A DNA stretch of 64,000 nucleotides from contig NZ_CP081864.1 of assembly GCF_019797845.1 (NCBI RefSeq), forward strand, positions 2,666,001-2,730,000, read 5' to 3'. Source of the stretch: Symbiopectobacterium purcellii (lineage in GTDB: Bacteria; Pseudomonadota; Gammaproteobacteria; Enterobacterales; Enterobacteriaceae). The notes under the pieces are model-generated. The model made no database searches. It saw only the letters and a list, made by a program, of their open reading frames with translations, and was not told where the DNA came from. A program made the position numbers and the translations under genes. This document shows, piece by piece, positions 49,956 through 60,193 of this stretch; position 1 is the stretch's first letter, and each line of letters starts with the position of its first letter.

Positions 49956-50514
49956 TTCCCGACCACACGATTTCGCCGGTTTGCACCAGCATCAGTTGCA
50001 TATCCAACTGCGGGGTTTTCACATCACCGCTTACATCGCTGTAGAGCACATACTGCGCGCTCACGTAGCGCGCCAGGCCAATCGCCTTGGTGCGCGAGCC
50101 CAGACTGTCCTCTGCCGATAACCCCAGCGTCTGTTTCGCCACGGCCACCTGTTCACGCGGCACCAGTGTGAACGCGTTGCCGTTGCTTAGCGCTGCGTAA
50201 ATTGCCGCTGTTGCCTTCGCGACCGGCAGCGAACCGTTGGTGTTGTTCTTCACGCTGTCAACCAGCAGGATACTGCCGGGTGCGACGCCGCTGGCCTGCC
50301 GCATTTGTGCCACTAACGGTCCGACGCTGTCATCCCAGTTCAGGGTTTGAATTTTCGGAGGCGTAGGCACTGGCTGTCCCGGCGGCGGGGTGACAACTTC
50401 CGGCAGCGACGGTTGCACCGGTTCGATCTGCGCCGGTGGCTGTTGTTCTGGCGGACGGGTCATACATCCGGTCAACACCATCGCCCCGAACAGCAGCACA
50501 AGATACTTTTTCAT
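49936..50514 (-). CDS. lpoB: Outer-membrane lipoprotein activator of PBP1b, LpoB
   Basis: LpoB reaches through the periplasm to activate the transpeptidase PBP1b. 192 residues: lipobox VLTGC (Cys17), a Pro/Gln-rich flexible stretch (~20-54), then the TolB-N-like domain (VDSVKNNTNGSLP..., LGLSAEDSLGSRTKAIGLARYV). Client of the LolCDE system encoded nearby. Confidence 0.93.
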   Translation of the reverse strand: MKKYLVLLFGAMVLTGCMTRPPEQQPPAQIEPVQPSLPEVVTPPPGQPVPTPPKIQTLNWDDSVGPLVAQMRQASGVAPGSILLVDSVKNNTNGSLPVAKATAAIYAALSNGNAFTLVPREQVAVAKQTLGLSAEDSLGSRTKAIGLARYVSAQYVLYSDVSGDVKTPQLDMQLMLVQTGEIVWSGNGAVQQ

Positions 50515-50534
50515 GCTTTCCTCTCTAAACGCTT

Positions 50535-50921
50535 TTACAGAAACAGATGGAGGCGGACTTGCTGAACATTCTGCCCCTCATGCGCGCCGGAGATACGCAC
50601 TTCGCTCTGTGCTTGCACCAGAACGCTGCGCACCTCGTCATAAGGCAGCACATCTAACCCTTTTCCGTCATACCAGTAGAAACGGTACTGCACCGCCACG
50701 GCCTGGGATGAGGTATTGCGCAGCACCGCCCAGGCACTTCCCCCCTCACTGCGCGTGGTCAGATCGGGTTTTGATGCCGTAATCCCTGCGGACAGCAGAG
50801 AGGCATCAAGCACTAACGTTTGCCGCTCGTTGATGGTCAACACGGGCGGTTTGCTGGAACACGCAACGGCCCCCAACACCAATACCGCAGATAACAGGCC
50901 ACGCACAATCTGGAAGTTCAT
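50535..50921 (-). CDS. ycfL: YcfL family lipoprotein
   Basis: A small lipoprotein (128 residues, lipobox AVAC, Cys21) with a DUF1425 beta-sandwich-like domain (VQYRFYWYDGKGLDV). No defined function. I chose ATG 50921 (MNFQIVRG) because the signal peptide begins there; the frame is open upstream into hinT. Located between hinT and lpoB as in E. coli. Confidence 0.88.
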   Translation of the reverse strand: MNFQIVRGLLSAVLVLGAVACSSKPPVLTINERQTLVLDASLLSAGITASKPDLTTRSEGGSAWAVLRNTSSQAVAVQYRFYWYDGKGLDVLPYDEVRSVLVQAQSEVRISGAHEGQNVQQVRLHLFL

Positions 50922-50925
50922 GAAG

Positions 50926-51276
50926 TTAGTCCGACAACAACGGCCCCAAAGGACGTCCACCCAGCAGGTGCATATGAATATGATAGACCTCCTGGCCGCC
51001 ATGGCGATTGCAGTTAACGATCAGACGATAACCGTCTTCATCGATGCCTTCGTCGTGCGCAATCTTGCTCGCAACAGTAAACAATCGCCCGAGCGCCTGC
51101 TCATGCTCAGGCAACACATCGTTTACGTTCGGAATCAGCACGTTAGGCACGATCAGAACGTGCGTTGGTGTACGGGGAGCGATGTCACGAAAGGCAGTCA
51201 CCAGTTCATCCTGATAGACGATGTCGGAAGGAATTTCCCGGCGGATAATTTTACTGAAAATGGTTTCTTCAGCCAT
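50926..51276 (-). CDS. hinT: HIT-family purine nucleoside phosphoramidase HinT
   Basis: Hydrolyses adenosine phosphoramidates such as AMP-lysine. 116 residues with the histidine triad HIHMHLLGG near the C-terminus. The ATG at 51276 gives [23 protein letters not shown], the conserved beginning. Confidence 0.95.
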   Translation of the reverse strand: MAEETIFSKIIRREIPSDIVYQDELVTAFRDIAPRTPTHVLIVPNVLIPNVNDVLPEHEQALGRLFTVASKIAHDEGIDEDGYRLIVNCNRHGGQEVYHIHMHLLGGRPLGPLLSD

Positions 51277-51414
51277 GTTTGAGTTCCTTGTAAACGTGTA
51301 ATGCCGAACGGTTACGGCAGTATGAGTGACTCTTTCGGTTGCTTTCAACCTTCTTTCTGTTTTTTCTTATTCAGACGTTTGAATTTCAGCGCGTTCACCA
51401 CGGGCTTGCGCCCA

Positions 51415-51443
51415 ATAAAAAAGGGAGCTTACGCTCCCTTTAT
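51415..51443 (-). terminator. Rho-independent terminator of ptsG
   Basis: AAAGGGAGC-GTAA-GCTCCCTTT followed by T residues on the minus strand, ~20 bp after the ptsG stop. Confidence 0.9.
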
Positions 51444-51461
51444 CACTCCCCGGACAACGAA

Positions 51462-52895
51462 TCAATGATTACGAATGTAATCGTCCATATCCGTTTTCAG
51501 GTTGTCAGATTTAGTACCAAAAATCGCCTGTACACCGGAGCCTGCAACAACAACGCCGGCTGCACCCAGTTTTTTCAGACCTGCCTGATCCACTTTGGCT
51601 ACATCACCGACGCTGACGCGCAGACGCGTAATACAAGCGTCCAAATTGGTGATGTTCGCTTTGCCACCGAATGCCGTCACCAGTGCCGCGGCCATTTCAC
51701 TGTTGTTCTGCGCAGACTGTTCAGCAGTACTCTCTTCGCGGCCCGGCGTTTTAAGATTCAGTTTGGCAATCAGTACGCGGAAGATGGTGTAGTAAGCCAG
51801 CGCATAGCACAAGCCAACGATCGGGAACAGCCACAGATTGCTGCCGTTACCGCTCAGTACCACGAAGTCGATCAATCCGTGGGAGAAGCTGGTGCCATCA
51901 CGCATCCCCAGCAGGATACAGATGGGGAACGCCAGGCCCGCCAGAATGGCATGGATCACGTACAGGATCGGTGCCACAAACAGGAAGGAGAACTCAATCG
52001 GTTCAGTGATCCCGGTCAGGAACGAGGTCAGCGCCGCAGAGAGCATAATGCCGCCCACTTTAGCCCGATTCTCCGGCTTGGCTGAGTGCCAGATGGCAAT
52101 CGCTGCCGCAGGCAAACCGTACATTTTAAACAGGAAGCCGCCTGCCAGTTTACCCGCAGTCGGGTCTCCGGCCATGTAACGTGGGATGTCACCATGGAAC
52201 ACCTGGCCCGCCGCGTTGGTGAACTCACCGATCTGCATCTGGAACGGCACGTTCCAAATATGGTGCAACCCAAACGGCACCAGCGAACGTTCAACAATAC
52301 CGTACAGACCAAATGCCAGCACCGGGTTCTGATAGGCTGCCCAATGCGAGAACGTCTGGATTGCGGTCCCTACCGGTGGCCAGATAAAGGAGAGCACCAC
52401 GCCGGTGATGATCGCCGTCAGGCCAGAGATAATCGGCACAAAGCGCTTACCGGCAAAGAAGCCCAGGTATTCCGGCAACTGGATGCGGTAGAAACGGTTG
52501 AACATGTAAGCCGCAATCGAGCCTGCGATGATCCCGCCGAGTACCCCGGTATCCGCCAGGTGCTGTTTGATGATCACTTCAGGCGGCAGTTGCAGCACGA
52601 GTGGAGCCACCGCAGCCATCGTCTTCACCATAATGCCGTAGGCAACAACGGCCGCCAGCGCTGAAACCCCATCGTTATTGGTAAAACCGAGGGCAACGCC
52701 GATGGCAAAAATCAGTGGCATATTGGCGAATACGGAGTCACCCGCTTGCGCCATCACGCTTGAGACGATGGCCGGCAGCCAGCTAAAGTTGGCCGATCCG
52801 ACGCCCAGCAGGATACCTGCAATGGGCAGTACGGAAACAGGCAGCATCAGCGACTTACCTACTTTTTGCAGGTTGGCAAATGCATTCTTGAACAT
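51462..52895 (-). CDS. ptsG: PTS glucose transporter subunit IIBC
   Basis: Imports glucose while phosphorylating it, with phosphate from EIIA-Glc. 477 residues, as in E. coli: an EIIC membrane domain (~1-380; [30 protein letters not shown]) and an EIIB domain with phosphorylated Cys421 in [11 protein letters not shown]. The start region ACTCAGGAGCACACTCAAT is like the E. coli SgrS-pairing site. Confidence 0.97.
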   Translation of the reverse strand: MFKNAFANLQKVGKSLMLPVSVLPIAGILLGVGSANFSWLPAIVSSVMAQAGDSVFANMPLIFAIGVALGFTNNDGVSALAAVVAYGIMVKTMAAVAPLVLQLPPEVIIKQHLADTGVLGGIIAGSIAAYMFNRFYRIQLPEYLGFFAGKRFVPIISGLTAIITGVVLSFIWPPVGTAIQTFSHWAAYQNPVLAFGLYGIVERSLVPFGLHHIWNVPFQMQIGEFTNAAGQVFHGDIPRYMAGDPTAGKLAGGFLFKMYGLPAAAIAIWHSAKPENRAKVGGIMLSAALTSFLTGITEPIEFSFLFVAPILYVIHAILAGLAFPICILLGMRDGTSFSHGLIDFVVLSGNGSNLWLFPIVGLCYALAYYTIFRVLIAKLNLKTPGREESTAEQSAQNNSEMAAALVTAFGGKANITNLDACITRLRVSVGDVAKVDQAGLKKLGAAGVVVAGSGVQAIFGTKSDNLKTDMDDYIRNH

Positions 52896-52917
52896 AATTG
52901 AGTGTGCTCCTGAGTAA
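52896..52917 (-). promoter_or_regulatory. ptsG ribosome-binding region with SgrS-type target
   Basis: The 5' UTR just before ptsG (ACTCAGGAGCACACTCAAT) is nearly identical to the E. coli sequence bound by the sRNA SgrS under sugar-phosphate stress. No sgrS gene is in this window. Confidence 0.6.
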
Positions 52918-52994
52918 TAGTGCTTTACGGCGTTATAGCAACAAAAGGCGGGGAGGATACCCTTTGTTATTTGAGGGATTTATCCCTCTTTTAA

Positions 52995-53017
52995 TTTTTA
53001 CGCAGAGTAAAATAAAT
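52995..53017 (-). promoter_or_regulatory. Mlc operator of ptsG
   Basis: TTTATTTTACTCTGCGTAA read on the minus strand matches the Mlc site of E. coli ptsG as I recall it (TTTTACTCTGCGTAA core). It should lie at or near the promoter. Confidence 0.65.
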
Positions 53018-53029
53018 GAATCATTCAAT

Positions 53030-53049
53030 GTTTGACTGCTATCACGTTT
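53030..53049 (-). promoter_or_regulatory. CRP site upstream of ptsG
   Basis: CGTGA-TAGCAG-TCAAA on the minus strand fits TGTGA-N6-TCACA at 8 of 10 positions, just upstream of the Mlc site. The rest of 53050-53202 holds an imperfect palindrome (CTGGT...ACCAG, about 53120-53142) and no gene. Confidence 0.6.
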
Positions 53050-53202
53050 CATTGCGCCAGCAGGTCGAGTAGCGCACAAAATCACTATTTCTGTACGTAA
53101 CAGGCAGGCAGAGCTTCTGTCACTGGTGGTGAAATCACCAACCAGCGCACAGGTAAGCATCAATTAATTACGCGGCACAAAAAAACTCGGCCATTGTAAA
53201 CA

Positions 53203-54000
53203 CTAGACTGCGGCGGTCAACCGCTGTGAATCGATGTGGAACAGGCGGGAGAAATTGTCTGTGGTCGTTGCCGCTAATTGTGCGATATCAACCCCTTTTA
53301 GCACGGCCAGATACTCGGCAACATCGCGCACATAGGCCGGCTGGTTCTCTTTGCCACGAAACGGCACCGGCGCCAACCAGGGTGAATCGGTTTCAACCAG
53401 CAGGCGGTCCAGCGGAACAAAGCGGGCAACGTCACGAAGTTCGTCTGCATTACGAAAGGTCACAATGCCTGAAAATGAGATATAGAAGCCCATATCCAGC
53501 AGCGTACGCGCCGTCGCGATATCTTCAGTGAAGCAGTGCAGCACACCGCCACAGCGCTCTACTCCCTCTTCTTTCAGGATATCAAGGGTATCCTGACGCG
53601 CCGAACGGGTATGTACGATAACCGGCTTGTTTAACTCACAGCCGATGCGAATGTGTTCCCGAAAGGAATAACGCTGCTGCACCTGTGTTTCCGGTTGGTA
53701 ATGGTAATCAAGACCGGTTTCTCCCATCGCCACCACGCGCGCATCGGCTGCCAGTTGGCGTAACTCGGCATAATCATACGGCGCGTCCTGATTGAGAGGG
53801 TGTACACCACATGAATAGGCCACTCCCGGGCGATCGCCGATCAGTTCACGCATGGTGCGAAAACCCGGCAGCGTGGTTGCTACCGCCAGCACAAAGCCGA
53901 CGTCACGCGCCCGCGCTTTAGCCAACACATCAGACACATCTTTATGCAAAGATTGATAATCCAGGCCATCAAGGTGGCAATGCGAATCCACTAATAACAT
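53203..54000 (-). CDS. ycfH: TatD-family metal-dependent hydrolase YcfH
   Basis: A TIM-barrel DNase/D-aminoacyl-tRNA hydrolase-like protein of 265 residues. Metal-binding motifs: DSHCHLD (6-12), GETGLDYH, PVIVHTRSA, LHCFTE and LVETDSPWLAP. Lies downstream of holB as in E. coli. Confidence 0.92.
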   Translation of the reverse strand: MLLVDSHCHLDGLDYQSLHKDVSDVLAKARARDVGFVLAVATTLPGFRTMRELIGDRPGVAYSCGVHPLNQDAPYDYAELRQLAADARVVAMGETGLDYHYQPETQVQQRYSFREHIRIGCELNKPVIVHTRSARQDTLDILKEEGVERCGGVLHCFTEDIATARTLLDMGFYISFSGIVTFRNADELRDVARFVPLDRLLVETDSPWLAPVPFRGKENQPAYVRDVAEYLAVLKGVDIAQLAATTTDNFSRLFHIDSQRLTAAV

Positions 54001-54019
54001 GCTATTTACTCAACGCTTA

Positions 54020-55033
54020 TCAAACAGAGAAAGAAGGGAGGACATTAAGGCTTGCCGTCTGGAACCGTTGTTCCCATTCCAGTAACACATCAGCCAGCAG
54101 GAGTTCACGGTTTACGCCTGTCACCGTCAGGAGTTGATGGCGGCAGCGCAGCCAACGAGCAAGCACGGCGTCGATTTCCGCCGCGGACAACTGGTTGGCT
54201 AACAGCGCGATCAGCGCATCCTGATCGAGGTTGACGCGCGCACTCGCGGCTCCACGCTGTATTTTTAACGCATCCAGCAGCAGCGAGGAGAGCCAGTGAA
54301 TACGCTCCGGTGCATCGTCGTGGTTCAGTTGTGGCAACAACGAATAAAACGCACGTGCTGGCACCGCGTTTGCCAGCGCCTGACATAATGCCGTGCGCTG
54401 GCGTGCGGTATCGTCTTGCAGCAGGTGCTCAGCCGCTAGCGGTGCACCGGCCTGCAAACGCAGCGCGGTTTGCAGCGCCTGCTCAGAAGCAGGGTGTCGT
54501 TTATTGAGCCAGACCACGCTCTGCGCTTCGTCAGGCGTAGGCAGATAAAGGTGCAGGCAGCGGCTGCGCAGTGTCGCCAGCAAACGCGTTGGTTCATGAC
54601 AACCCAGCAAAAAATAGGTCGCTTCTGGCGGCTCTTCCAGGGTTTTTAACAACGCATTGGCCGCCGCTTCCGTCAACTGCTCGCTGTTTTCAATCCATAC
54701 CAGCTTGGCACCGCCCTGCCGCGAACGCTGATAGAGGTTTTCCAATACGCTGCGTATCGCATCAACCCCTAACGTCTGTTTGCCCTTTTCCGGGCTTAGG
54801 GCATACCAGTCCGGGTGCGTGCCCGCCATCATCAATTTACAGGAATGGCATTCACCGCAGCTTTTCATGCCCTCGGGCTTCTGGCACAGAACGCGTCTTG
54901 ATAACGCATACACCAGCGATTCGCGTCCCATACCCGGCAACGCGTGCAGCAATACCGCGTGGTGCGCCCGTCCCTCCTGATATCCCTCAATCAGTTGTCG
55001 ATAGGGCCCATTCAGCCAGGGATACCATTCCAT
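54020..55033 (-). CDS. holB: DNA polymerase III subunit delta'
   Basis: Clamp-loader subunit (337 residues; E. coli 334). AAA+-like fold with a zinc module CGECHSC; the P-loop is degenerate (HALPGMGRES), as usual for delta'. SRC motif kept (LRSRC). Starts 2 bp after the tmk stop. Confidence 0.95.
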   Translation of the reverse strand: MEWYPWLNGPYRQLIEGYQEGRAHHAVLLHALPGMGRESLVYALSRRVLCQKPEGMKSCGECHSCKLMMAGTHPDWYALSPEKGKQTLGVDAIRSVLENLYQRSRQGGAKLVWIENSEQLTEAAANALLKTLEEPPEATYFLLGCHEPTRLLATLRSRCLHLYLPTPDEAQSVVWLNKRHPASEQALQTALRLQAGAPLAAEHLLQDDTARQRTALCQALANAVPARAFYSLLPQLNHDDAPERIHWLSSLLLDALKIQRGAASARVNLDQDALIALLANQLSAAEIDAVLARWLRCRHQLLTVTGVNRELLLADVLLEWEQRFQTASLNVLPSFSV

Positions 55034-55035
55034 GC

Positions 55036-55704
55036 TTAGCGCTCCTGTACCGACAACGGCGCGGCATCAGGTGCCTGTTGCTGACCAAGCCACTGCACCA
55101 GCGCGGCTTCAATATCCGCACTCACCCTGTTCAACGGTTGTGAGGCATCAATGGTAACGATGGTGGCATCGGTGGCAGCCAGCGCCTGATAACGTGCACG
55201 GGTACGGGCGAAGAAATCCAGCGATTCTTGCTCAATACGGTCAAGCGCACCGCGTTGGCGCGCGCGCGCCAGTCCCTGCTCCGGGGGAATATCAAGGTAC
55301 AACGTAAGATCGGGACGAAATGTGCCCAGCACGGTATCACGCAGTGACTGCATGAGCGGTTGATCCATACCGCGTCCGCCGCCCTGATAAGCCTGCGAGG
55401 AGAGATCGTGGCGATCGCCAATCACCCAACTGCCACGCGCCAAGGCAGGTTTGATGACGTTGTCTACCAGTTGTACACGTGCGGCATAAAGCATCAATAA
55501 CTCCGCTTTATCGGTGATTCTCTCGTCGTCGGCCCCCTGTTTTATCAGGTCACGGAGTCGCTCGGCCAGCGGCGTACCGCCCGGCTCGCGGGTAAAAACC
55601 ACATCCTGCACGCCGTGCGCCCGTAAGGTTGCTAATACGGTATTCTGCGCACTGGTTTTACCTGCGCCTTCCAATCCTTCAATCACGATAAATTTACTGT
55701 TCAT
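55036..55704 (-). CDS. tmk: Thymidylate kinase
   Basis: Phosphorylates dTMP to dTDP. 222 residues; P-loop [12 protein letters not shown]-motif [16 protein letters not shown], lid [10 protein letters not shown]. Overlaps the end of mltG by 11 nt. Confidence 0.96.
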   Translation of the reverse strand: MNSKFIVIEGLEGAGKTSAQNTVLATLRAHGVQDVVFTREPGGTPLAERLRDLIKQGADDERITDKAELLMLYAARVQLVDNVIKPALARGSWVIGDRHDLSSQAYQGGGRGMDQPLMQSLRDTVLGTFRPDLTLYLDIPPEQGLARARQRGALDRIEQESLDFFARTRARYQALAATDATIVTIDASQPLNRVSADIEAALVQWLGQQQAPDAAPLSVQER

Positions 55705-56722
55705 CCCGGTCCTTCAGCGTTGAGCGGTAAGCGCGCACTGCACGGTTATGATCGGCAAGGTTGGTCGTGAAACGGTGCCCCCCCTTCCCGTCCGCCACAA
55801 AATAAAGATAATCTGTTTTTGCCGGATGCGCGGCAGCTTCAAGTGCAGCTCGGCTCGGCATGGCGATTGGCGTCGGCGGCAACCCGGCAATCACATAGGT
55901 ATTATACGGCGTGGCGGTGTCCAGCGCGCTACGCGTTATCACACCATGATAATCCTCACCCATACCATAAATCACGGTAGGATCGGTTTGCAGACGCATG
56001 CCGGCGCGTAGACGATTCACAAACACCGACGCGACCTGAGGGCGCTCCTCTTTGACTGCCGTCTCTTTTTCCACGATGGAAGCCATGGTCAGCAGTTCTT
56101 CCGGCGATGCATAAGGCAAGCCCGCTTCGCGATTTTTCCACACGCCATCCACCGCATTACGCATGCGATGATGCGCGCGCAGCAGCAGATCGCTATCGCG
56201 CGTGCCTGCGGTATAGAGGTAGGTGTCAGGGTAGAGCCACCCTTCCGGATTTTCCGTCTCTTTGATGTCCAACAGAGCAGCAATCTCTTGCGGCGTTTTA
56301 TCCTGCACGCTGTGCGTCAGGTAGGGTGCGGTTTTCAACGTTTCCAGCCAGTCACGCAGCCGCGATCCTTCGACAAAACGAATAGAGAACTGCGCCTCTT
56401 TGCCGCTCGCCAGCAGCGCTAACATCTCCCGCACCGTCATGCCCGGCATCAAGCGATAGGTGCCCGCTTTGAACTTTGCCAATTCGGGCTCCACGCGCAA
56501 CAACCATTGAAACAGCACCGTTGGAGGGATCACCTGCTGTTCTGTCAGCGAGGTTTCCAGCGCTTCTCTACCGGTTCCGGCTGGGAGGGTGAAAATGGTC
56601 TCTTGTTCAATCAGCAGCGGTGAACGGGCAAACTGTTGCAGGTTATGCCATGCAGCGCCGAGTGCCGAGGCGAGTACCATCACCCCCAGCAGGAAAAATA
56701 GCGTTTTCTTTCTTTTCATCAT
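55694..56722 (-). CDS. mltG: Endolytic murein transglycosylase MltG
   Basis: Inner-membrane lytic transglycosylase that ends glycan strand synthesis. 342 residues: one N-terminal membrane helix (~8-27), a LysM-like part, and the YceG catalytic domain with the active Glu in ASIVEKETA and [12 protein letters not shown]. Confidence 0.95.
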   Translation of the reverse strand: MMKRKKTLFFLLGVMVLASALGAAWHNLQQFARSPLLIEQETIFTLPAGTGREALETSLTEQQVIPPTVLFQWLLRVEPELAKFKAGTYRLMPGMTVREMLALLASGKEAQFSIRFVEGSRLRDWLETLKTAPYLTHSVQDKTPQEIAALLDIKETENPEGWLYPDTYLYTAGTRDSDLLLRAHHRMRNAVDGVWKNREAGLPYASPEELLTMASIVEKETAVKEERPQVASVFVNRLRAGMRLQTDPTVIYGMGEDYHGVITRSALDTATPYNTYVIAGLPPTPIAMPSRAALEAAAHPAKTDYLYFVADGKGGHRFTTNLADHNRAVRAYRSTLKDRDEQ

Positions 56723-56733
56723 TCAACCATCGA

Positions 56734-57534
56734 CTAACCGTTAGGGCTCAGTAGTTGGTACAACGCTCTGGAGCGATAACACCAGGTATCAATTTGATTG
56801 ACCGGAAGCACCGGCATCAATGCATTACAAACAAACACTTCATCAGCATCGGCGAGCGTCGTCACAGGTTCGCGCACTACCTGTAGCTGATAATCGGGGT
56901 ACTGGGCCAAGCGGGTCATCACCTGCTGACGCGCCACGCCGTTCACGCCCGCGAATGACAAATCCGGCGTAAATACCTGATAGCCTTTGCGCCAAAACAA
57001 ATTAGCCGCACAGCATTCCACCAGGCAGCCCTCAGTGTCAAGCACCACCACATCATCGACACCTTGCGCCTCCATCTCCTGGCGTATCAGGATCTGCTCC
57101 AGCCGGTTCAGGTGTTTAATGCCTGCCAGTCGTGGGTTGCGCCCCAACGCGACCGGGCTGATACCAAGGGCAATACCCTGCCTGCGCCAGGCGGTGTAAT
57201 GAGCAGGATAGCCAGTCTGCATGACAATACGTGTTGGTTCGCTACACGACAGCGTACTGTAACCTCGGCCGCCACTGCCACGCGTCAAGATGGTTTTCAC
57301 TACGCCTTGCTCCACGCCCTGCGCCGCCCGTTCCATTTCGACATGCAGTATATCCCATGCCGCATACGGAATTTGTAAACGCGCCGTGTCCTGCCGCAAC
57401 CGTGCCATATGCAATGGCAGCCATACGATCTTGCCGTCCAGCACGCGTGCCGTGGTGAAGCACCCGTCACCATACTGAAGGCCACGATCAATAACGGCTA
57501 TCTGCGCTTGCGCCTGGCCATTTATCCAAAACAT
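56734..57534 (-). CDS. pabC: Aminodeoxychorismate lyase
   Basis: PLP enzyme converting aminodeoxychorismate to p-aminobenzoate and pyruvate for folate. 266 residues; PLP Lys140 in GIKHLNRLEQ and fold-type IV motif ANLFWRKG. Follows fabF after a strong terminator, so it needs readthrough or its own promoter. Confidence 0.94.
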   Translation of the reverse strand: MFWINGQAQAQIAVIDRGLQYGDGCFTTARVLDGKIVWLPLHMARLRQDTARLQIPYAAWDILHVEMERAAQGVEQGVVKTILTRGSGGRGYSTLSCSEPTRIVMQTGYPAHYTAWRRQGIALGISPVALGRNPRLAGIKHLNRLEQILIRQEMEAQGVDDVVVLDTEGCLVECCAANLFWRKGYQVFTPDLSFAGVNGVARQQVMTRLAQYPDYQLQVVREPVTTLADADEVFVCNALMPVLPVNQIDTWCYRSRALYQLLSPNG

Positions 57535-57684
57535 TCGCTGTCCTCACCCAACAGGTTCATGAACGCCGATGTCCCCCCCCCGAGGGTAGAGGCAACCGCG
57601 TGACGTCCAGAGTGCCAGTAACCCATGACGCCAACAAGGGGCGCGTTCTGAATTATGCCCTGTCCACAATGGCGAGTGACAGGC

Positions 57685-57712
57685 AAAAAAAAACCCGGTT
57701 GCCCGGGCTTTT
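57685..57712 (-). terminator. Rho-independent terminator of fabF
   Basis: On the minus strand, CCCGG-GCAA-CCGGG is followed by nine T residues, ~18 bp after fabF. Confidence 0.9.
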
Positions 57713-57730
57713 AGCGGTATCGCAGCGCCA

Positions 57731-58972
57731 TTACACGCGGCGGAATACCAGCGAACCGTTAGTGCCGCCAAAACCGAAGGAGTTACACAGCGTGTACTCC
57801 ATATCGGAAACCTGACGAGCTTCATGCGGTACAAAGTCCAGATCGCAACCGTCGTCGGGATTATCCAGATTGATGGTCGGCGGAACAGCCTGATCGCGCA
57901 ACGCCAGCGCCGTGAAGATAGATTCCACAGCACCCGCAGCCCCTAACAGGTGACCGGTCATGGATTTGGTTGAGCTTACCATTACACGGCTCGCTTGTTC
58001 ACCAAACACAGATTTCACTGCGTGCGTTTCCGCCAGATCGCCCGCTGGCGTTGAGGTGCCATGCGCATTGATATACCCAATCTGAGACGGCGTGATACCG
58101 GCATCGCGCAGGGCATTTTGCATCGCCAACGCTGCACCAGCACCGTTTTCCGGCGGTGACGTCATGTGATAGGCATCGCTGCTCATGCCGAAGCCAACGA
58201 TTTCAGCGTAAATTTTCGCGCCGCGTTTCTTCGCATGTTCATACTCTTCCAGCACCATGATCCCGGCGCCGTCACCCAGCACGAAACCGTCACGATCTTT
58301 ATCCCACGGACGGCTTGCCGCCTGAGGATTATCGTTACGCGTGGACAGCGCACGAGCTGCGCCAAAGCCACCAACGCCCAGAGGCGTACTGGCTTTTTCT
58401 GCACCACCAGCCAGCATGATATCTGCATCGTTGTAAGCAATGATGCGCGCCGCATGGCCGATATTATGCACGCCAGAAGTACAGGCGGTGGCAATGGAAA
58501 TACTCGGACCACGCAGTCCGAACATGATGCTCAGATGCCCTGCAACCATGTTAACAATGGTAGAAGGGACAAAGAACGGACTGATTTTACGCGGACCGCC
58601 GTTCACCAGTGAACTGTGGTTCTCTTCAATGAGCCCCAAGCCACCAATGCCGGAACCGATCGCCGCACCGAAGCGCGTCGCGTTTTCTTCCGTTACTTCA
58701 ATACCGGAATCGCGCATGGCGTTAATGCCCGCGGCAACACCGTATTGGATAAAGGCATCCATCTTGCGCGCTTCTTTGCGCGAGATGAAATCCTCACTAT
58801 TGAAATCCTTTACTAAGCCAGCAAAACGAGTTGCATAGGCAGTAGTATCGAAATGGTCGATCGGGCTGATGCCACTCTGACCGGCAAGAAGAGCAGTCCA
58901 GGTGGACTCAACTGTATTGCCGACAGGAGTTAACATGCCCAGTCCGGTCACAACTACACGACGCTTAGACAC
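57731..58972 (-). CDS. fabF: 3-oxoacyl-ACP synthase II
   Basis: Elongating condensing enzyme of type II fatty acid synthesis. 413 residues; nucleophile Cys164 ([12 protein letters not shown]), His in [11 protein letters not shown] and His in [14 protein letters not shown]. It elongates C16:1 and so affects temperature control of lipids. Downstream of acpP. Confidence 0.97.
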   Translation of the reverse strand: MSKRRVVVTGLGMLTPVGNTVESTWTALLAGQSGISPIDHFDTTAYATRFAGLVKDFNSEDFISRKEARKMDAFIQYGVAAGINAMRDSGIEVTEENATRFGAAIGSGIGGLGLIEENHSSLVNGGPRKISPFFVPSTIVNMVAGHLSIMFGLRGPSISIATACTSGVHNIGHAARIIAYNDADIMLAGGAEKASTPLGVGGFGAARALSTRNDNPQAASRPWDKDRDGFVLGDGAGIMVLEEYEHAKKRGAKIYAEIVGFGMSSDAYHMTSPPENGAGAALAMQNALRDAGITPSQIGYINAHGTSTPAGDLAETHAVKSVFGEQASRVMVSSTKSMTGHLLGAAGAVESIFTALALRDQAVPPTINLDNPDDGCDLDFVPHEARQVSDMEYTLCNSFGFGGTNGSLVFRRV

Positions 58973-59021
58973 GCTTGTCCTCCAGGGAGGGAAAATATGA
59001 CACTGCGGGACAAAGAAAACT

Positions 59022-59043
59022 TAGGCGGTCGAATGACCGCCTA
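59022..59043 (-). terminator. Attenuator/partial terminator between acpP and fabF
   Basis: A perfect 9-bp stem TAGGCGGTC / GACCGCCTA around a 4-nt loop, followed on the minus strand by AGTTTTCTTTG. It would let more acpP than fabF mRNA accumulate. Confidence 0.7.
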
Positions 59044-59054
59044 GATATGTTCGC

Positions 59055-59291
59055 TTACTGCTGGTTAGCCTGAATAAAATCAATGGCTGCCTGAACAGTT
59101 GTGATTTTTTCTGCTTCTTCGTCTGGAATTTCAGTATCAAATTCTTCTTCCAGCGCCATTACCAGCTCAACGGTGTCAAGAGAATCAGCGCCGAGGTCAT
59201 CAACGAAGGAAGCGTTGTTAACCACTTCTTCCGGTTTAACACCAAGCTGTTCAACGATGATTTTCTTAACGCGTTCTTCGATAGTGCTCAT
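59055..59291 (-). CDS. acpP: Acyl carrier protein
   Basis: 78 residues, carries acyl chains on phosphopantetheine at Ser37 of [18 protein letters not shown]. Highly acidic four-helix protein. The 154-bp gap to fabG probably contains its own promoter. Confidence 0.98.
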   Translation of the reverse strand: MSTIEERVKKIIVEQLGVKPEEVVNNASFVDDLGADSLDTVELVMALEEEFDTEIPDEEAEKITTVQAAIDFIQANQQ

Positions 59292-59445
59292 ACTCTTAAA
59301 TTTCCTATCAAAACTCGCTTTCGCGATGGTTTTCGTAGTGTATAAAATGTTGAAAAAGATGCAACAAAATCCCGGCTGGTCTAACCACGATTTTGTGCTA
59401 TTTTGCGGTTTTCACCGCAAATAACGCAAATAAATTCCGAGCTAT

Positions 59446-60180
59446 TTAGATCATATACATGCCGCCGTTGACATGCAATGTCTCACCCGTAATATAACCA
59501 GCCTCATCGGAGGCCAAAAAAGCAACAGCACTGGCGATCTCTTTCGCGTCCCCAAGACGGTTCGCAGGAACCTGGCTCAAAATGCCTGCACGTTGTTCTT
59601 CTGTCAATGCCTGCGTCATATCGGTTTCAATAAAACCTGGCGCAACCACATTGACAGTAATGCCGCGTGAGGCCACTTCACGCGCCAGCGACTTGCTAAA
59701 GCCAATCAGGCCCGCTTTCGCCGCCGCATAGTTCGCCTGTCCGCCGTTCCCCATGGTCCCGACGACGGAGCCGATGGTAACGATACGACCAAAACGTTTT
59801 TTCATCATGGCACGCAACACGGCTTTTGACAGACGGAATACCGATGTCAGGTTGGTGTCGATGATATCTTGCCACTCGTCGTCTTTCATTCGCATCAACA
59901 GGTTATCACGCGTAATGCCAGCGTTGTTGACCAAAATGTCGATTTCACCGAAATCCGCACGAATCGCTGTTAATACAGCCTCAACGGACGCCTGATCGGC
60001 GACGTTAAGCATATACCCTTTGCCATTGGCACCCAACCACTCACTGATGACTTGCGCGCCATTTTCGCTGGTCGCGGTTCCCACTACAGTGGCACCGCGC
60101 GCTACCAGCGTTTCTGCGATCGCACGGCCAATACCGCGGCTTGCACCCGTTACCAGGGCGATTTTTCCTTCAAAGCTCAT
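59446..60180 (-). CDS. fabG: 3-oxoacyl-ACP reductase
   Basis: NADPH-dependent SDR enzyme, 244 residues as in E. coli. TGASRGIG cofactor motif; catalytic Ser138, Tyr151, Lys155 (YAAAK). ATG at 60180 (MSFEGK) chosen; the open frame upstream runs into fabD and is not used. Confidence 0.97.
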   Translation of the reverse strand: MSFEGKIALVTGASRGIGRAIAETLVARGATVVGTATSENGAQVISEWLGANGKGYMLNVADQASVEAVLTAIRADFGEIDILVNNAGITRDNLLMRMKDDEWQDIIDTNLTSVFRLSKAVLRAMMKKRFGRIVTIGSVVGTMGNGGQANYAAAKAGLIGFSKSLAREVASRGITVNVVAPGFIETDMTQALTEEQRAGILSQVPANRLGDAKEIASAVAFLASDEAGYITGETLHVNGGMYMI

Positions 60181-60193
60181 GGTACTCTCCGTT

